This document shows, piece by piece, positions 13,283 to 25,406 of a DNA stretch of 64,000 nucleotides. The stretch spans positions 372,001 through 436,000 of the forward strand of contig JAQFVV010000158.1 in the NCBI GenBank assembly GCA_028023455.1. Reading direction: 5' to 3'. The DNA comes from Epiperipatus broadwayi (lineage: Eukaryota > Onychophora > Udeonychophora > Euonychophora > Peripatidae). The position numbers and the translations under genes were made by a program. The stretch's first letter is position 1. Every line of letters begins with the position of its first letter. Under the pieces are notes generated by a model that saw nothing but the letters and a program-made list of their open reading frames with translations, was not told the DNA's origin and made no database searches.

Positions 13283-13849
13283 TCCCCTATACTTACATTT
13301 AAGCTCTAGGTTTGTAAAGAGTGTCTGGTTTTCAGATAAATATTATTGTAAATGTTAAATAAAAGTGATAACTCACTATTATATTTCAAAATGTTTAAAT
13401 TAACTGTTATGTAAAAACTGTAAAAAAGTGCAGTGATTTTATAGATTTCCAAACAATATGTTTCTAAAAAAGTGAATTCTTGATATATCATTAAAAAAAG
13501 ATTTTTACTACATGGTAATTTCTAGTTTCAGTGGCTGATTGCAAAGAAAGTCTTACAAACTTCTTTGTGCTAATCCTGCCATCATAAACTAAAAAAATAT
13601 TAAATAATTGTAATTTAGATTAAAATCAGGCATTTTTGGTCAGAAAATGGATTTTAAAAAACATTGTCACAAAAATAGAAGCAAATTTCTAATAAGTACT
13701 TTTCTTAACCCATGAAGATCAGCACTTTCCATCTTAGTTAACAAAGATCCACATGCTGATTAGGGTGATATTTTCTTCAAAATAACATATTTTCTGGATT
13801 CTATTAATGCTATGTTGTTAATTATTATAAGAGTTTTTAATATCTAACA

Positions 13850-13978
13850 TACAGGCTCTATATATGCCTGTACAAACAATATAATATATAGGATACTTTG
13901 AGCTCAGACTTTCACATGACCCTCAACTCTCCACACTATCCCATACCACTGATACATTTGACCACATATATGTATAAA
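13850..13978. repeat. Fragment of the foldback family, one arm
   Basis: Contains AATATATAGG, CAGACTTTCACATGACCC, CTCCACACTATCCCATA and TGACCACATATATG in the same order as the left arm of the 16.9-kb element. The second arm is missing. Confidence 0.75.
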
Positions 13979-14875
13979 GTTACATTATTAATAATAACAG
14001 AATTTCTTTATTATACATCTGGGACAATTTGTCAATTATTATTATTATTATTTGTTATATATTTTTAATGTCTGCTGCTCTCTAATTACCCTAAGAATTG
14101 AAATCAGGAGAAAAAAAATTAATATAATCCTCTTTCTGAAGTAGGATGATATCATTCAGAAAAGAGCTTTATATCAATTTTTTATTAAGCAATAAAGTCA
14201 TTTTTAATAAGCTACTGATTTGTCCTGAAAATAATTATTCCAAACGCATTTAAAAAGTATTTTTTTAAAAAATGTCAGCTTTGGTTATCATAAAGAAATT
14301 TTTTGGAATCACAATATCATTTAACACTAGTAAGCTCTAATAAATATTAGTTGTTTTGAAAAGCCTTAAATTTTGGATCTTTTTAAATGTTTCTAGAATG
14401 AAAGAAGAAAGTACTTCTTTTATCTTTGATGTGGAACATTACATAAGAATACATCCTAATAAGATCTTATTAAACTATCACCTCACTTTAAAATGAAAAT
14501 GCTAGAATACATTGTGTTAAACATGAAAAACAATGACGATTTTTGGCTGATGGTGATCAACTGGCAATGTCATTTGGTTATAGCATTATGCAAAAAACTT
14601 AAGATGCCTACATATGAATATGCTAAAAAGATAAGACTTTTGATTATTTCAAAAGAGAACATTAATCAATCACTAATCAAGTTTTTTTTTTTTTTTAATG
14701 TGCCATTAAATAAATAGTTGAACGGTTTATTGTTTATGAATGTATTAAAAAAAATAAGCAGAAAGTGATGGCTGGAATCATAGCTACAGGGATCAACTGC
14801 AACACCGAAACATGCAGGATCTTCTTATGATGTTAATATGTGGAATTAGTTAAATGTTTTTATTAGTTTTTAGCA

Positions 14876-15196
14876 TCATCATCATCAACAACCATTATCA
14901 ACCCACTGCAGGATGAAGGTCTCTCCAAGTTCAATCCATTTTTTCCTATCTTTAGCTTCTCTTCTCCACATCACCCCTGCACACTTTCTTATTTCAACCA
15001 TCCATCTCACATGTGGTCTCTTTCTGGGTCTTTTACAATCTCTTGGAATCCAGTTTAAAATTTCAATTGTCCATCTGTTATCATCTCTTCTAACAATATG
15101 TCCAGCCCAACTCCACTTCAATCTTTTAATTTTTTCAATAACTTGCTTAAATCTGAAATTCAATATTTTTAGTGCTTGAGCATTACATAATTTCAT
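14876..15196 (-). mobile_element. 5'-truncated RTE LINE copy, 3' end only
   Basis: On the minus strand, 103 residues read VIEKIKRLKWSWAGHIVRRDDNRW ... CKRPRKRPHVRWMVEIRK ... TFILQWVDNGC, nearly the same as the C-terminus of the 57-60 kb LINE. The ATCATCATCATC at 14876-14887 is the complement of its GAT-repeat 3' tail. Truncation near 15196 is typical of incomplete reverse transcription. The open reading on the opposite strand is a shadow. Confidence 0.9.
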
Positions 15197-16044
15197 TCAC
15201 TTATTTTAGCTCTGTGCGTGGTAGACTAAGAAAATCGAGAGCTAAAGTTTCTGAACCAAAGCTCAACTTATTCCCTAGGCTCGAATGTCACGTGACTTAT
15301 TAAAGCGATAATTACTCAATTAATTTCAGTCAGTAGAAATAGCAACGAATTGTTTTCTTTTTTTTTTATACTTGTTCTTTAATTAAAAGTAAAAAAATAT
15401 ATTTCGTCATTGACCATATATATATATTGAGAACGTGCATGGGAGATAATTTATAATCATGTTTTTATGTAACTTATAAATCATGTTAAACACGAAACGT
15501 GCACTTCCCCGAGAGTGATAATTGCCATCTGCTTACGATAATCTTGATACAGTTTTTCCACTTTAATGAAATTGGTTCAGGCGTCGTGCGACCTAGCGAG
15601 GGTAACCCTATTTAAACTTTTCCTCATTTTTAACATTCTATGATACTGATCTAAAAAATAGTAATTTTAAAAAAAAAAAAGTTTAATTAATCTCTGATTT
15701 TATTAAACAATTTTATAATTTATTCAGTTTTCAATTTAATTTTAAAATGCAATAATAATAATCAGATACTTATAATCACTAATTACGAACAAAATACCAG
15801 TTTGTTTGTTTTTTCGTCTACAAACTGGATTGATTTCAGTATAATTATTTTAAAAATTAAAAAAATCCTAAAATTTGCATCTATTTGAAAAAAAAAAAGA
15901 CACGATAGTTTCAGACTAGTTTTTGACAATTCGTAATCATTGATGATAGAGAATAAATAAAAAAAACCAAGTCAGTGTCTTCTTACCAACTTGAGTTTTT
16001 TACTTAACTCGAACAGTCTTAATATAGCAAATTCTACTCGCACG

Positions 16045-16139
16045 TATTTTTTTTTTCATATGTCAAATGCGTTGATCGGGAAGCGAACCCGGGCCAGCTG
16101 CTTGGAAGGCAGCTATGCTAACCGCTAGACCACCAACGC
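16045..16139 (-). repeat. tRNA-Gly(UCC)-like SINE copy
   Basis: From 16139 down to 16069 the minus strand reads as a nearly complete tRNA: GCGTTGGTGGTCTAGCGGTT, anticodon loop CTTCCAA (TCC, Gly), T-arm GGTTCGCTTCC, and a closing CAACGC that pairs with the first bases. It resembles animal tRNA-Gly-UCC. It is followed by TTTGACATATG and a poly(A) run, the same tail as in three other copies, so I call it a SINE-like copy rather than a functional tRNA gene. A functional gene is still possible because the cloverleaf is intact. Confidence 0.7.
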
Positions 16140-16489
16140 TCGACTTACTCGCGCGTACTTTAAACTAGAATCTGCCTTCTGTCACTAAATTCAATAATTA
16201 CATTCAAATAAAATTTAATTAAGCAAATTATTAGATTCCTAAAATCAACAGCAACAACAACAAAAAAGCATTATAACAAGATTTGTGCTTAGACTTTGTA
16301 AAAAAAATGTACGTAAATATTTTAATTAGTCCAGTAATAATATTTAATATATATATATACTAAGTTTTCTGTCTAAACGAAAACTTAGATAAACTAAAGA
16401 AACCATATATTTCATTAAAGATATATTATCACTATTATAATTATTTTCAACAATTGCTGTAAAATGAAGTTCTATTCAAGTTTGAATTA

Positions 16490-16875
16490 TTTGTTCTCTT
16501 CTCCACATCACTCCAGCAGACTTACTTATCAGCAGCAATTCATGTCACATGCGGTCTATTCTTAAGCTTATTAAAATCTCTTGGGATTCGGTTTAAGATT
16601 TCAACTTTCAAATTATTGCAATTAATTTTAGCAATATATTTTGTTTCATTTCTTTTTTTTTTTTTATGATGAAAATGATAACTGTTTGTTCTGGTATTCA
16701 CATTACATTGGTTTTTTGCTTGTTAATACCAACATACACATATCTGCAGCTCACTATTTCTTTTGAACTCTTTGTATTACACTTTTGATAATTGTCCAAA
16801 TCTCAGATTCTTATGTAAGAGCTATTAAAACACATCTATTAAAAACCTTCTATTTCTATACAGGGGTACATTTAG
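16490..16875 (-). mobile_element. Degenerate RTE LINE fragment
   Basis: On the minus strand the DNA matches the same LINE C-terminus from about the LPVLTYGSETW region (16800-16875) to the RPHVRWM region (16510-16560), with many indels and stops. It lacks the GAT tail. It is more diverged than the copy 1.3 kb away, so probably a separate older insertion. Confidence 0.7.
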
Positions 16876-16944
16876 TTTTAATATCTAATTAATCTTATTA
16901 AAAGCATTCTATCCAAGCATTGTGCAATATATAATAATATAAGA

Positions 16945-17515
16945 ACCGAAACACACAGGCTTATTATATACCTGTATCTATATATGTAATATATAGGGTA
17001 TATGATGCGAACAGACTTTCACACGACCCACCACTCTCCACACTATCTCATAACACTGATACACTTGAACACATATATGTTGAAAAGATAAATAATCACC
17101 AATATATGTATTTCATGCTAAACCAGCAATCATCAGTTGGTCCAGATTACCATCTCTACACATATATGCTATAAGTGCTCAGAGCATTCCATCATTAGAT
17201 TTTCAATTGGTGGGCGGTTGAAGAATTGGAGTGTGGAGTAGATTGAAGCCTGTCCATTAAAGTATGAGGTTTGGCTGTCTTAATATATATCTGAGCACTT
17301 ATAGCAGATATGTGTAGAGATGGTAATCTGGACCAACTGATGATTGCTGATTTAGCGTGAAATACGGATATTGGTGTTATTTATCTTTTCAACATATATG
17401 TGTCCAAGTGAATCAGTGTTATGAGATAGAGTAGAGAGTCGTATGAAAGTCTGTGCTCATATACCCTATATATTACATATATTGATACAGGTATATAATA
17501 AGCCTGTATTTCAGT
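16945..17515. mobile_element. Foldback/MITE element, 571 bp, long palindrome
   Basis: The arms 16945-17182 and 17290-17515 are inverted copies of each other over more than 220 bases: CAGGCTTATTATATACCTGT with its complement at the ends, CTCCACACTATCTCATAACA with its complement inside, and GTTGGTCCAGATTACCATCT with its complement near the loop. About 107 unrelated bases form the loop. No open frame. Pieces of the same family occur at 5.1, 9.7, 13.1 and 13.9 kb. Confidence 0.88.
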
Positions 17516-17519
17516 TATA

Positions 17520-19870
17520 ACAAGCTTTATATAAATGGCATATATTTATGGTGTCCAAACCTTTATTACACACACAAAAAAAAAAAATCAAAAAGAAACT
17601 AATAACTGTTTTACAGTCTATCAAAGAAATATATCGATTTCATGGAGGGCAAACAGATAAGTTTTTTTTTTCTATCTATCTGGGAGGGTGAAATTGACAC
17701 GTAAAACATTTTTCTGTAATAAATTTTATTCAAAAGTTAATTGCTGATTCATTAAATGTATTTTTTTAGATCAGTTAAAACATGTTTTAGGTAAATAATT
17801 AAGAAAAATTAATGATAGATGGATCACTAGCTATATATATTGATAGATATTATTTTTGTGGATGATAGACATCAGACAACAATTTAGAAAAGATAGAGAA
17901 AAAGTAGTAGATAAACACGGTCAGGAAGATAGTCAGCAAATTATACCTGCTGTTGCTATTGACTTTTAGCAAGTGTTTTATTCTGTTTCAAATGTGTTTT
18001 TTTTCTTTTTGCCCGCAGCTGAGTAGTTTTCCGCTTGTTAATCCACTGACGCCTACCTGGTTCCTTTAACCGAAACAATTGTTCCAACAAACGCACACTT
18101 AAATAATTACAACTGTGACGTAAGAAAATTGAAAGCTTAACATAATTTCCATTTTTTAAAATATTTGTGTGGGTGAGTAATAAGGATATGAAGTATTACC
18201 CATCAAAAGAAATGTTTTTGCGCTCTATCATCATGACTGAACTAATTAAAATGTTTTATTAAGAATATTGCCAATAATTTCCAAAGATTGATTCAAAAAA
18301 GGGTTCAAGTCTGGAAACAAAACTAATATCGAATTAAAAAAAAAAATTACTATACTTTAATTAAAAAATAGTTAATTTAATTTTACTAAAAATTCATTAT
18401 AAGTCTTCTTTTTTCTAATTAAAAAATATATATTTGAGCCAGCTTTCAGGCTCAGAAAATGATCAAGAGACAAAATTTGACGCACTCTCGCCAGCCCCCC
18501 CCCCCTACCCCGCATTCCCCATTTTATTATAATTTACTATTTTTAACCTTTAATACATCAAGATAAAGTCTAGTTTCTAAGTGATGACATAATTTTCATA
18601 TACTTGATAAGGAACTGAAATTTGTCATTTCTCTCCCCCATCCCTCTTTCATTTTGTCATAATTTTCTATTTTTAACCTGAAATCAATATAAATTCTGAC
18701 TTCCAAGTAGTGACCTAATTTTTAAACATTGAAGTATGTACTTGCACTGTTTGGTCTGAGGAAAACTGTTTCCATCCATCCTTTCCCCTTAATTTAGTTG
18801 GAATTTAAATAAAAAAAACTTGCTCGTCAGAAACAATTTAATAACTGAGACAACTATTCTGAATGTGGCAAAAAGATTTTTTGTATTAGATTTGTAAACA
18901 GCAACGACAAGTTAAAATTAGGAATAAATCCGAAAGTACCTAAGACAAAAAGCAGTGAAGAATAAAAGATTCATTAGGTAGAAAATTATAGAGAAGATTG
19001 ATTTTTTAAATATGTATATGTAATAAGTTAGTTCAAAGATTATGGAAATAAAAAAAGAATTGCCTATAGGGCAATGGCCTTTCCAGCAGCCCCACATCAA
19101 GAAAGAATGAAAGCTTTCTAATAATCAAATAGCACGGATTTATGCAGTTTTCTTCTTTTTCATTTTTGTTTTATTTCCTTATTAATGCTTGATGATACAC
19201 TGGCTACTCTTAAGAGAAAAATCCTAAAAATGATTGGATTCTGGAAAGAATTTTTGAGTTTGCCCAGCAATGTGGAAATTAGAATGTTTATTTTATTTTT
19301 TATTTTTAGTAAAAGGTCAGAAATTGTTCTGTGGTTTAATAATGTTATAGTCAAAAAAAGATTTGTTCAATGTCATATGTGACATTTAGCTTCATATAAA
19401 ACAAAAAAAGATGTATATAGAAATGATGCATTTAAAAATTAGGAAGACACTATTATTTATTGGGAAAACTAAAAATTGGAAAAGAGTTTGATTGATCCAG
19501 TCATAGGTAATAACACGATGAGAGAAACTGCTTAGTATGGAAAAAGTTGATAATGATTTAAAGAAATGTAGTATAGGATTGAAAAGGTGAGAAAAATTAT
19601 TCTGGAATAGTGTACTGGATAGAATTATTTTAGAATACATAAGATTTATCCCGCACATTAAAAGTAATTAAATCAAATAATACAAAAGCATTGTTAACTT
19701 TTTTTTTTTAGTTAAGAACTCCATTTAATTGTTTATTTTCCTATTTTGCAATGTTCCAGTATTAACTTTTAGTATCAAAAACAGGTTTATTCAACTATGT
19801 TTACAATAAAGAAAAAATATAAAATAACATTAAATTTGGCAATACATTTATAAACCATTAAATTACTTAA
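17520..19870. other. No gene recognised
   Basis: Contains a C13-like run near 18495 and two related stretches (about 18515-18600 and 18640-18725, both with ATTT(T)CTATTTTTAACCT and GTGACxTAATTTT) that suggest an old 145-bp duplication. Short open readings at 18.9-19.7 kb have no motif I can name. Confidence 0.5.
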
Positions 19871-19879
19871 TCTCCAATA

Positions 19880-20562
19880 TTAATAAGATTCCATGTGGAA
19901 TTTACTATTAGGTGAGGAGCTAACTTCAAATCTCTTTCTTTGATATCTTTTAATTTTTGTAAAAAAAATTAATGTTGGATCAGGTATAACAAACTTGAAG
20001 ATTAGGAAGCATCTGACAAACCATAGACAGAAAGTGATGAAAGTTGCACTTCTTATAATTGCAAAATCCCCATAAGCAAAACCTTCTATGAGTGTGTTGA
20101 TAATTGGATGTTTTGGTGTATAAATTTTATTAATCAATATTCTACAGCCTGGAGAGAGGAACAATTATTGAAAATGTGAAATATGGTATCATCCTCCCTA
20201 TGGCAGAGTGAGCAAATGGGGTCCAAAGATGAAAAACCTCTATACATCACAAGAAAGTGGCTTGTTGGAAGGGCATTGAGATTTAGCTTTAGAAGAAAGT
20301 CCAAATATTTTGGCTCTAGATAACATCTTTTATATTTCTTTATAATGGCAAAGTTTGTACAGGTGAGAATGCTATGATCTGGAATAATTGTTGAAAAAAA
20401 AAAAAAGAAGATAGGCATCCCAATAACTAAGTTTTGTTGTTTTTATTTGAGTTAAAGGTGTGAGAATTTTTGCAATGTCAATTAAGACTTGTGTCAGCCA
20501 ACCATCATTAATTGGAGGTGGAGTATCTGTAGGATGAATAGATAGAAAAGGTGAGTCATCAG
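19880..20562 (-). pseudogene. LINE C-terminus with reverse-transcriptase zinc-binding motif
   Basis: Minus-strand frames running from about 20562 (PPINDGWLTQVLIDIAKIL) through LDFLLKLNLNALPTSHFLVMYRGFSS to DPICSLCHREDDTIFHIFNNCSS, a C-x2-C-x8-H-x4-C knuckle of the kind found after RT and RNase H in I/Jockey- and R2-like LINEs. After a frame shift near 20150 a hydrophobic segment follows to 19880. It is unrelated to the RTE LINE at 57-60 kb, which lacks this knuckle. No RT core is visible upstream, so the copy is 5'-truncated. Confidence 0.72.
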
Positions 20563-20847
20563 GATAACTTATAAAAATAATATAAGATAAATAAACATTC
20601 TGAATAATTGTATTCTAATTTCATAGCAGTTTAAATGGTTAATTACTGGTTTACCAAAGCTGACTCTACTGTTTGCACAATCTATGCATTTGCAGGATAT
20701 CAAGTTTTTGGGGAGAGGAGTGGTAAAATTTTCCTAAACTCCTAAAAAAAAAAAAATCATAAAAAGTTACTTATTCATCCTCTGTTGAAACCAATAAAAT
20801 TTTACTTAACTAAACTTCATTGTACTGTAGAAACCAATCATTTATAA

Positions 20848-22047
20848 CAGACGTCGACAACCTTTTAGTGGTGTCGTGCTGAACTTATGTTACAATGTTA
20901 TTTCACGTGCCAAAATGATTCTATCAATCTTATTATATATAGAATAAAAATTGTTCCAGTTATAGGGTTTCAAAATTGTATATTAGATACTCCTGAAGCC
21001 AATTATAACCAGATCTTATATTATTGATCATTCAATATTTTAAAATGCATAGGATCATATGTGAAAAATATCTTTTGTTAAATTATATTGCATTCAAAAA
21101 ACATGCTTAAAATTTCCATTGGCATAGAGAAAATTCATCTTGTAGGAGTTTTAAAAAATGTATATTATAAAGCTATTGAAAAAAGTAAATGTGTATTGTT
21201 TACAAATTGCCGATTAATGTACTGTAATTCAGAATAGGCAAAGCACATTTAGTTTTCAATGGTTTAATTTTAAAATGATTAATGAACTCATAAAATAAAA
21301 TAAATATTTTTCTAGCAAAGAAATTCATTTTTATGATTAAAAAAATCAACTCGAAATTGGACGTTTTTCATATATTCTTTTTTTTAAAAAAAAATTGTTT
21401 TAATTACACAATAAACATTTAAAAGGAAAAACAATGATTTCTGAACAATATTATCGTCTCATGTATTTGTGGATTTCGTTCACGTATTAATCCGATTCTC
21501 ACTAATTATAAACTTTTTTTCCAAGTAAACACACCAAAACTTAATTATGTATTACGAATAGAAGTTTTTCAAATGAATTAATCGATTTATTCGGTCTGAA
21601 TATAAATTTACTGTCAAGCGTTGGTGGCCGAGTGGTTTAGCACAGCTGCCTTACAAGCAGTTATCCCGGGTTCGCTTCCCGGTCGATGCTTTGACACATG
21701 AAAAAAAAAGTATAAAAGTAATAAAGATCAATTGACCATCAAAAAAAAAAAACATCCAGGCAAAATTAATCCTTCCTGGAAAAAAAATATTTCCATCCCA
21801 CTTAGCTCTTATCTTCACTGAAAATATCAAAAATTGAATACCCATTTGTTAAACAAAATAATTAGTATACAAACTGAATCATAGTTTCCATTTACATGTG
21901 AGTCGCATATGCAAAAGGTAGGTGATGGTGCAAATGCATGCACTGTAAATAAAATATATATTTTATTATTTCAATTCAATCAGATTACCATTGATAATCA
22001 TTTTGCATGTCACACTTGGCGTGCTTGCCGTAGATTGCCAACCCCTA
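20848..22047. mobile_element. hAT-like non-autonomous element, 1.2 kb, with nested SINE
   Basis: The left end CAGACGTCGACAACCTTTT and the right end GATTGCCAACCCCTA are inverted and resemble the CAGGGGTYGGCAACC ends of Charlie-type hAT elements. The flanks ATTTATAA (20840-20847) and TTTTATAA (22048-22055) match at 7 of 8 bases, as expected for an 8-bp duplication. CACGTGCC near the left end and GGCGTGC near the right extend the terminal similarity. The interior has no transposase I can read and contains a SINE-like repeat at 21618. Confidence 0.75.
21618..21709 (+). repeat. tRNA-derived SINE-like copy
   Basis: GCGTTGGTGGCCGAGTGGTT begins a tRNA-like head with A-box-like TGGCCGAGTGG and B-box GGTTCGCTTCC, closing in TCGATGC. 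The tail TTTGACACATG and nine A residues follow directly. It lies inside the hAT-like element at 20.8-22.0 kb. The anticodon-like loop TTACAA differs from the Gly copy. Confidence 0.78.
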
Positions 22048-22059
22048 TTTTATAATAAT

Positions 22060-23900
22060 GTAGTATTATTTGCACTTACTGTTATACTGATAGTGTTAAC
22101 ATAAGATATAAAAATTATGGACCATTTTCTCTCTTGCTTTATTTCGCATTCTATTGTTGTTTGGGAGTTGATCTTGGCCTGAGATTAAAATGCATGCCTA
22201 TTTATTAAAATTTCTTAATGAATGTACAATATTTCAGAATCATTCATTTAAAATTCCATCATTCATGTTTCATAGTTTTAAAGCAGTGAGAGTAGTCATC
22301 CAAAACTAAATCTTATTAAAACTTATTTGCGTTCTATAATGGCCAAAACTCAAATGGAAAATCTTACCATGATTTTAATTGTACATTAAATTGTTAAAAT
22401 AATATCTATATTTATTTATGATTTTGCAAACATAAAAGTAAGAAAAGGTTTTTTTTTAAACTGTGAATTTATAATTTAACAGTGAAAATGTAAATTCACT
22501 TATGCTAAGATGTGACACATATTCTAGACTCTTAAAAAGTTATATTGTAATTAAGTATTTGTCATTTAGCAAAGTTTCATCTTACATGATATGGTGATCA
22601 TTACTTTACTTATGGTACATTGTTTTCTTTCTTATTTTCTTTTTAATTGGCTCTTTCTATATATATATAATTTACGATCATGACTATTCATAATTCACAA
22701 TCAGACACATTAAAGCTTAGCTTAATACCATAGCTTTTTAAAATGTCATTAAAAGAGTTTTAGGGAAGTGGTGATAAAATATTTTATTGCATAGAGAGAC
22801 AAAATTCCTACATTTGGCCTCAAAGTGGGCATTCATGATTTAAATTTTTTTAAATATAGATCCACTTAAATATTTAAATACATGTAATTTACAATAAAAA
22901 ATATATATAAAATATAGCATTTATTTGCATGTTTATATATAAAATAGTTTATATATAATGAAATAACTTAAAAATAATAACAAAACTCAATAATAAAAAT
23001 TTAGACATTTATTTTTTTACATCATTTATTATCATTTATCCAAATTTTATAAACTTTGCCTGGTTTTCTGCTTTTCTGACAAAATATAATGCTTAATTTT
23101 TATGAAATTATTCAAGAATTCATTATCTAGTCTATTGTGGGATTTTGAGTTTATCACATTCAGTAAACTAAAACCATATTTAAAGTTGTAAATATTAATT
23201 TTTATTAAGTGCAATGTCAGCATGTAATACTTAAATAAGACTAAAACCTTAGTACATGCACCTTGAGTGCTTAATTTATTACAAGAGAAACCTCTACAAA
23301 TCTAAATGCAAGATTCGACTTTACAAAGATAAGAGCGACCACTCTTATCTTCAGCCTATTTTTCTAAATATATAGGCAAATCTAAAGCATTTGCAATTGA
23401 CACTGGAAGCTTTAAAAGTTGATTAATATGGAAAAGTTTTTTTTATTCTTGGTTTTTAAGCTATATATAATTTAAATATTAAATGCTGCTTAATTTAAAC
23501 ATTACATACTGTGATTACTCCAATTTTATATTTTTCATCTACTAAATATTTCACATTACCATATTATTCTAAAATTGTTACTACACTTATATAGTTTTTA
23601 TCATTATTATTTATTATAGATTCATATTTTACAAATAAACATTTTAGACAATTATTTTTCATTACAAAAGAATCCAAAGCATTTCTCTTATATATCTTCT
23701 CTGGAAATCTAGTATCCAAATGATTGAATTAATGTAAGCATTGGGAAAGTATTTACATAATCATTGGAATCTCAAATTGTTTGAAAGTTCATACTCCAAC
23801 AGACATTATCTAGATATTGTACTCATAATTAATCAAGTTTTGCTTTTGCAAATTGGTGTACCTCCATTAAGAATAAATGAGTCTTTTGCACAGTTTTTTA
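22060..23900. other. No gene recognised
   Basis: AT-rich DNA. A short open reading at 23741-23929 has no recognisable motif. Confidence 0.5.
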
Positions 23901-23929
23901 ATGCTAATAATTTTGCAAATACATTTTGA

Positions 23930-24830
23930 AGAATCACGCATGCTATTCAATGTTGTGATTTTTTGAGTTTTTTTAAACAATATTTATTTATTGGGTCATT
24001 GAATTTTTCAATTTGATCTGTGTAGTAATTTATTAAAATGTCATAATTTCTGAACATTTAGATCAAAATATTTAGATATTCATCTTACTTCTTTGAAAAA
24101 TCTAAACAATAAAACATCAATTTCTGAAATATTGGCCAATTCTTTAAATTTTTTCAATTCTTGTAGATAAATTACTAAACATTATATATATATGTTTTAA
24201 AAGGATTTCAATATCCTTAATAAATGAAAACTGTTTCCATGCATCATTCATTCCTGAATTTTTCCCTATGAATAACACATTTGTTGTTAATCTAAATATG
24301 AAATATTGTCTAATAGTCAAGCAGCCACACCATTTGTTTTTCTTAACCGTACAGAGGTAAACAAGCCTTTTTTTTGTAAATCAAGGTTATTCTCTCTATA
24401 AATTTTTTTATCCCTATTATAATAGAATGAGTATCACATGCAATAAGCTTAATAATGCCAAAAAATTTGTCTGATAGCTTGATTCAAATGTCAATCTGTA
24501 TTTTATATATATTATTTTTTTCTATTTAAATATCCATAATTTCATCAACTATCAAACAATGAAACGAAGATGTTTGAACTTCATCAATAATCTTCTTATA
24601 TATGATTAAAGTTATACATTCTATAAATTCAAAGGAATAATTTTTGCTACACCATGATTCAGGAATATTAACATATTTTTCTAATCATGTATAGATTGCA
24701 CAGAAAGCATTCACAAATTGGGGGTGATTGTTAAGATAACATTGTCTATTAGAATTTTAATCATGATATCTGTTTTTTTGTGTTCAGTGTTTTCCAATCT
24801 GAGATTGCAATCTTCAAGATTTCCAGTTAA
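23930..24830 (-). pseudogene. hAT-like transposase relic
   Basis: Reading the minus strand from about 24680 downwards gives IIYKKIIDEVQTSSFHCLIVDEIMDI, then IKLSDKFFGIIKL, and near 24260 NKCVIHREKFRNE. These resemble the D-E-x-x-D and C-x-I-H-R-E motifs of hAT transposases of the ZBED5/SCAND3-like group (first catalytic Asp and the conserved H-R-E). Many stops and frame changes separate them. It lies just upstream of the gypsy relic. Confidence 0.5.
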
Positions 24831-25406
24831 AATTCACAAAATTCTTCCATTGATTTTATTTTGTAACAATAATTGAATTAATATAAACTTTTTGTTTTAA
24901 AGGTTCCTTTAGTCTATTTTCCATGTGCCCTTTTTTTTACCAGTAGTAAATTCACCATTTGTATTGCTTCAATAGTTAAAAACATCCACTGAGTTTAATA
25001 AATAGTTATTGTTTTTGATAACAATGGCATTTCAGTTTCAACTGAGTAGGTGAGCCATTCGTATCTAACTTTATTTTTTCTTATTTTTAGATTAACTTGA
25101 CATAAAGAAATAGATAAAGCACTAATTTCACTTTATAAAGTTGCCCCATGATAGAGGGTTTGCAGGTTAAAGCTCTTTTAGATTCTGGTAGCCAGATTTC
25201 AGTTGTGTCAGATAAATTCTATTATGAAATTCTGACCAAAAACCCTTACATCAAAACCTGCCACTGAAATCGATTCAAGTTACCATGGCTAACAATAGGA
25301 AGGCAAAGCTAACACAGAAGCAAATATGAATTCAAATAAAGATAATCCAAACAATCCTCCATCATGTGTTTCTCATACTGAATGGCCTAATCCATGAGGT
25401 TATCCT

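Noticed and set aside
14493-14717. 74-residue open reading
   Set aside because: No domain, ends in a poly-Phe run from a T tract.
14913-15179. 88-residue plus-strand open reading
   Set aside because: Antisense shadow of the LINE fragment on the minus strand.
18480-18510. C-rich run as a regulatory G-quadruplex
   Set aside because: One uninterrupted homopolymer with no spaced G/C tracts; more likely simple expansion.
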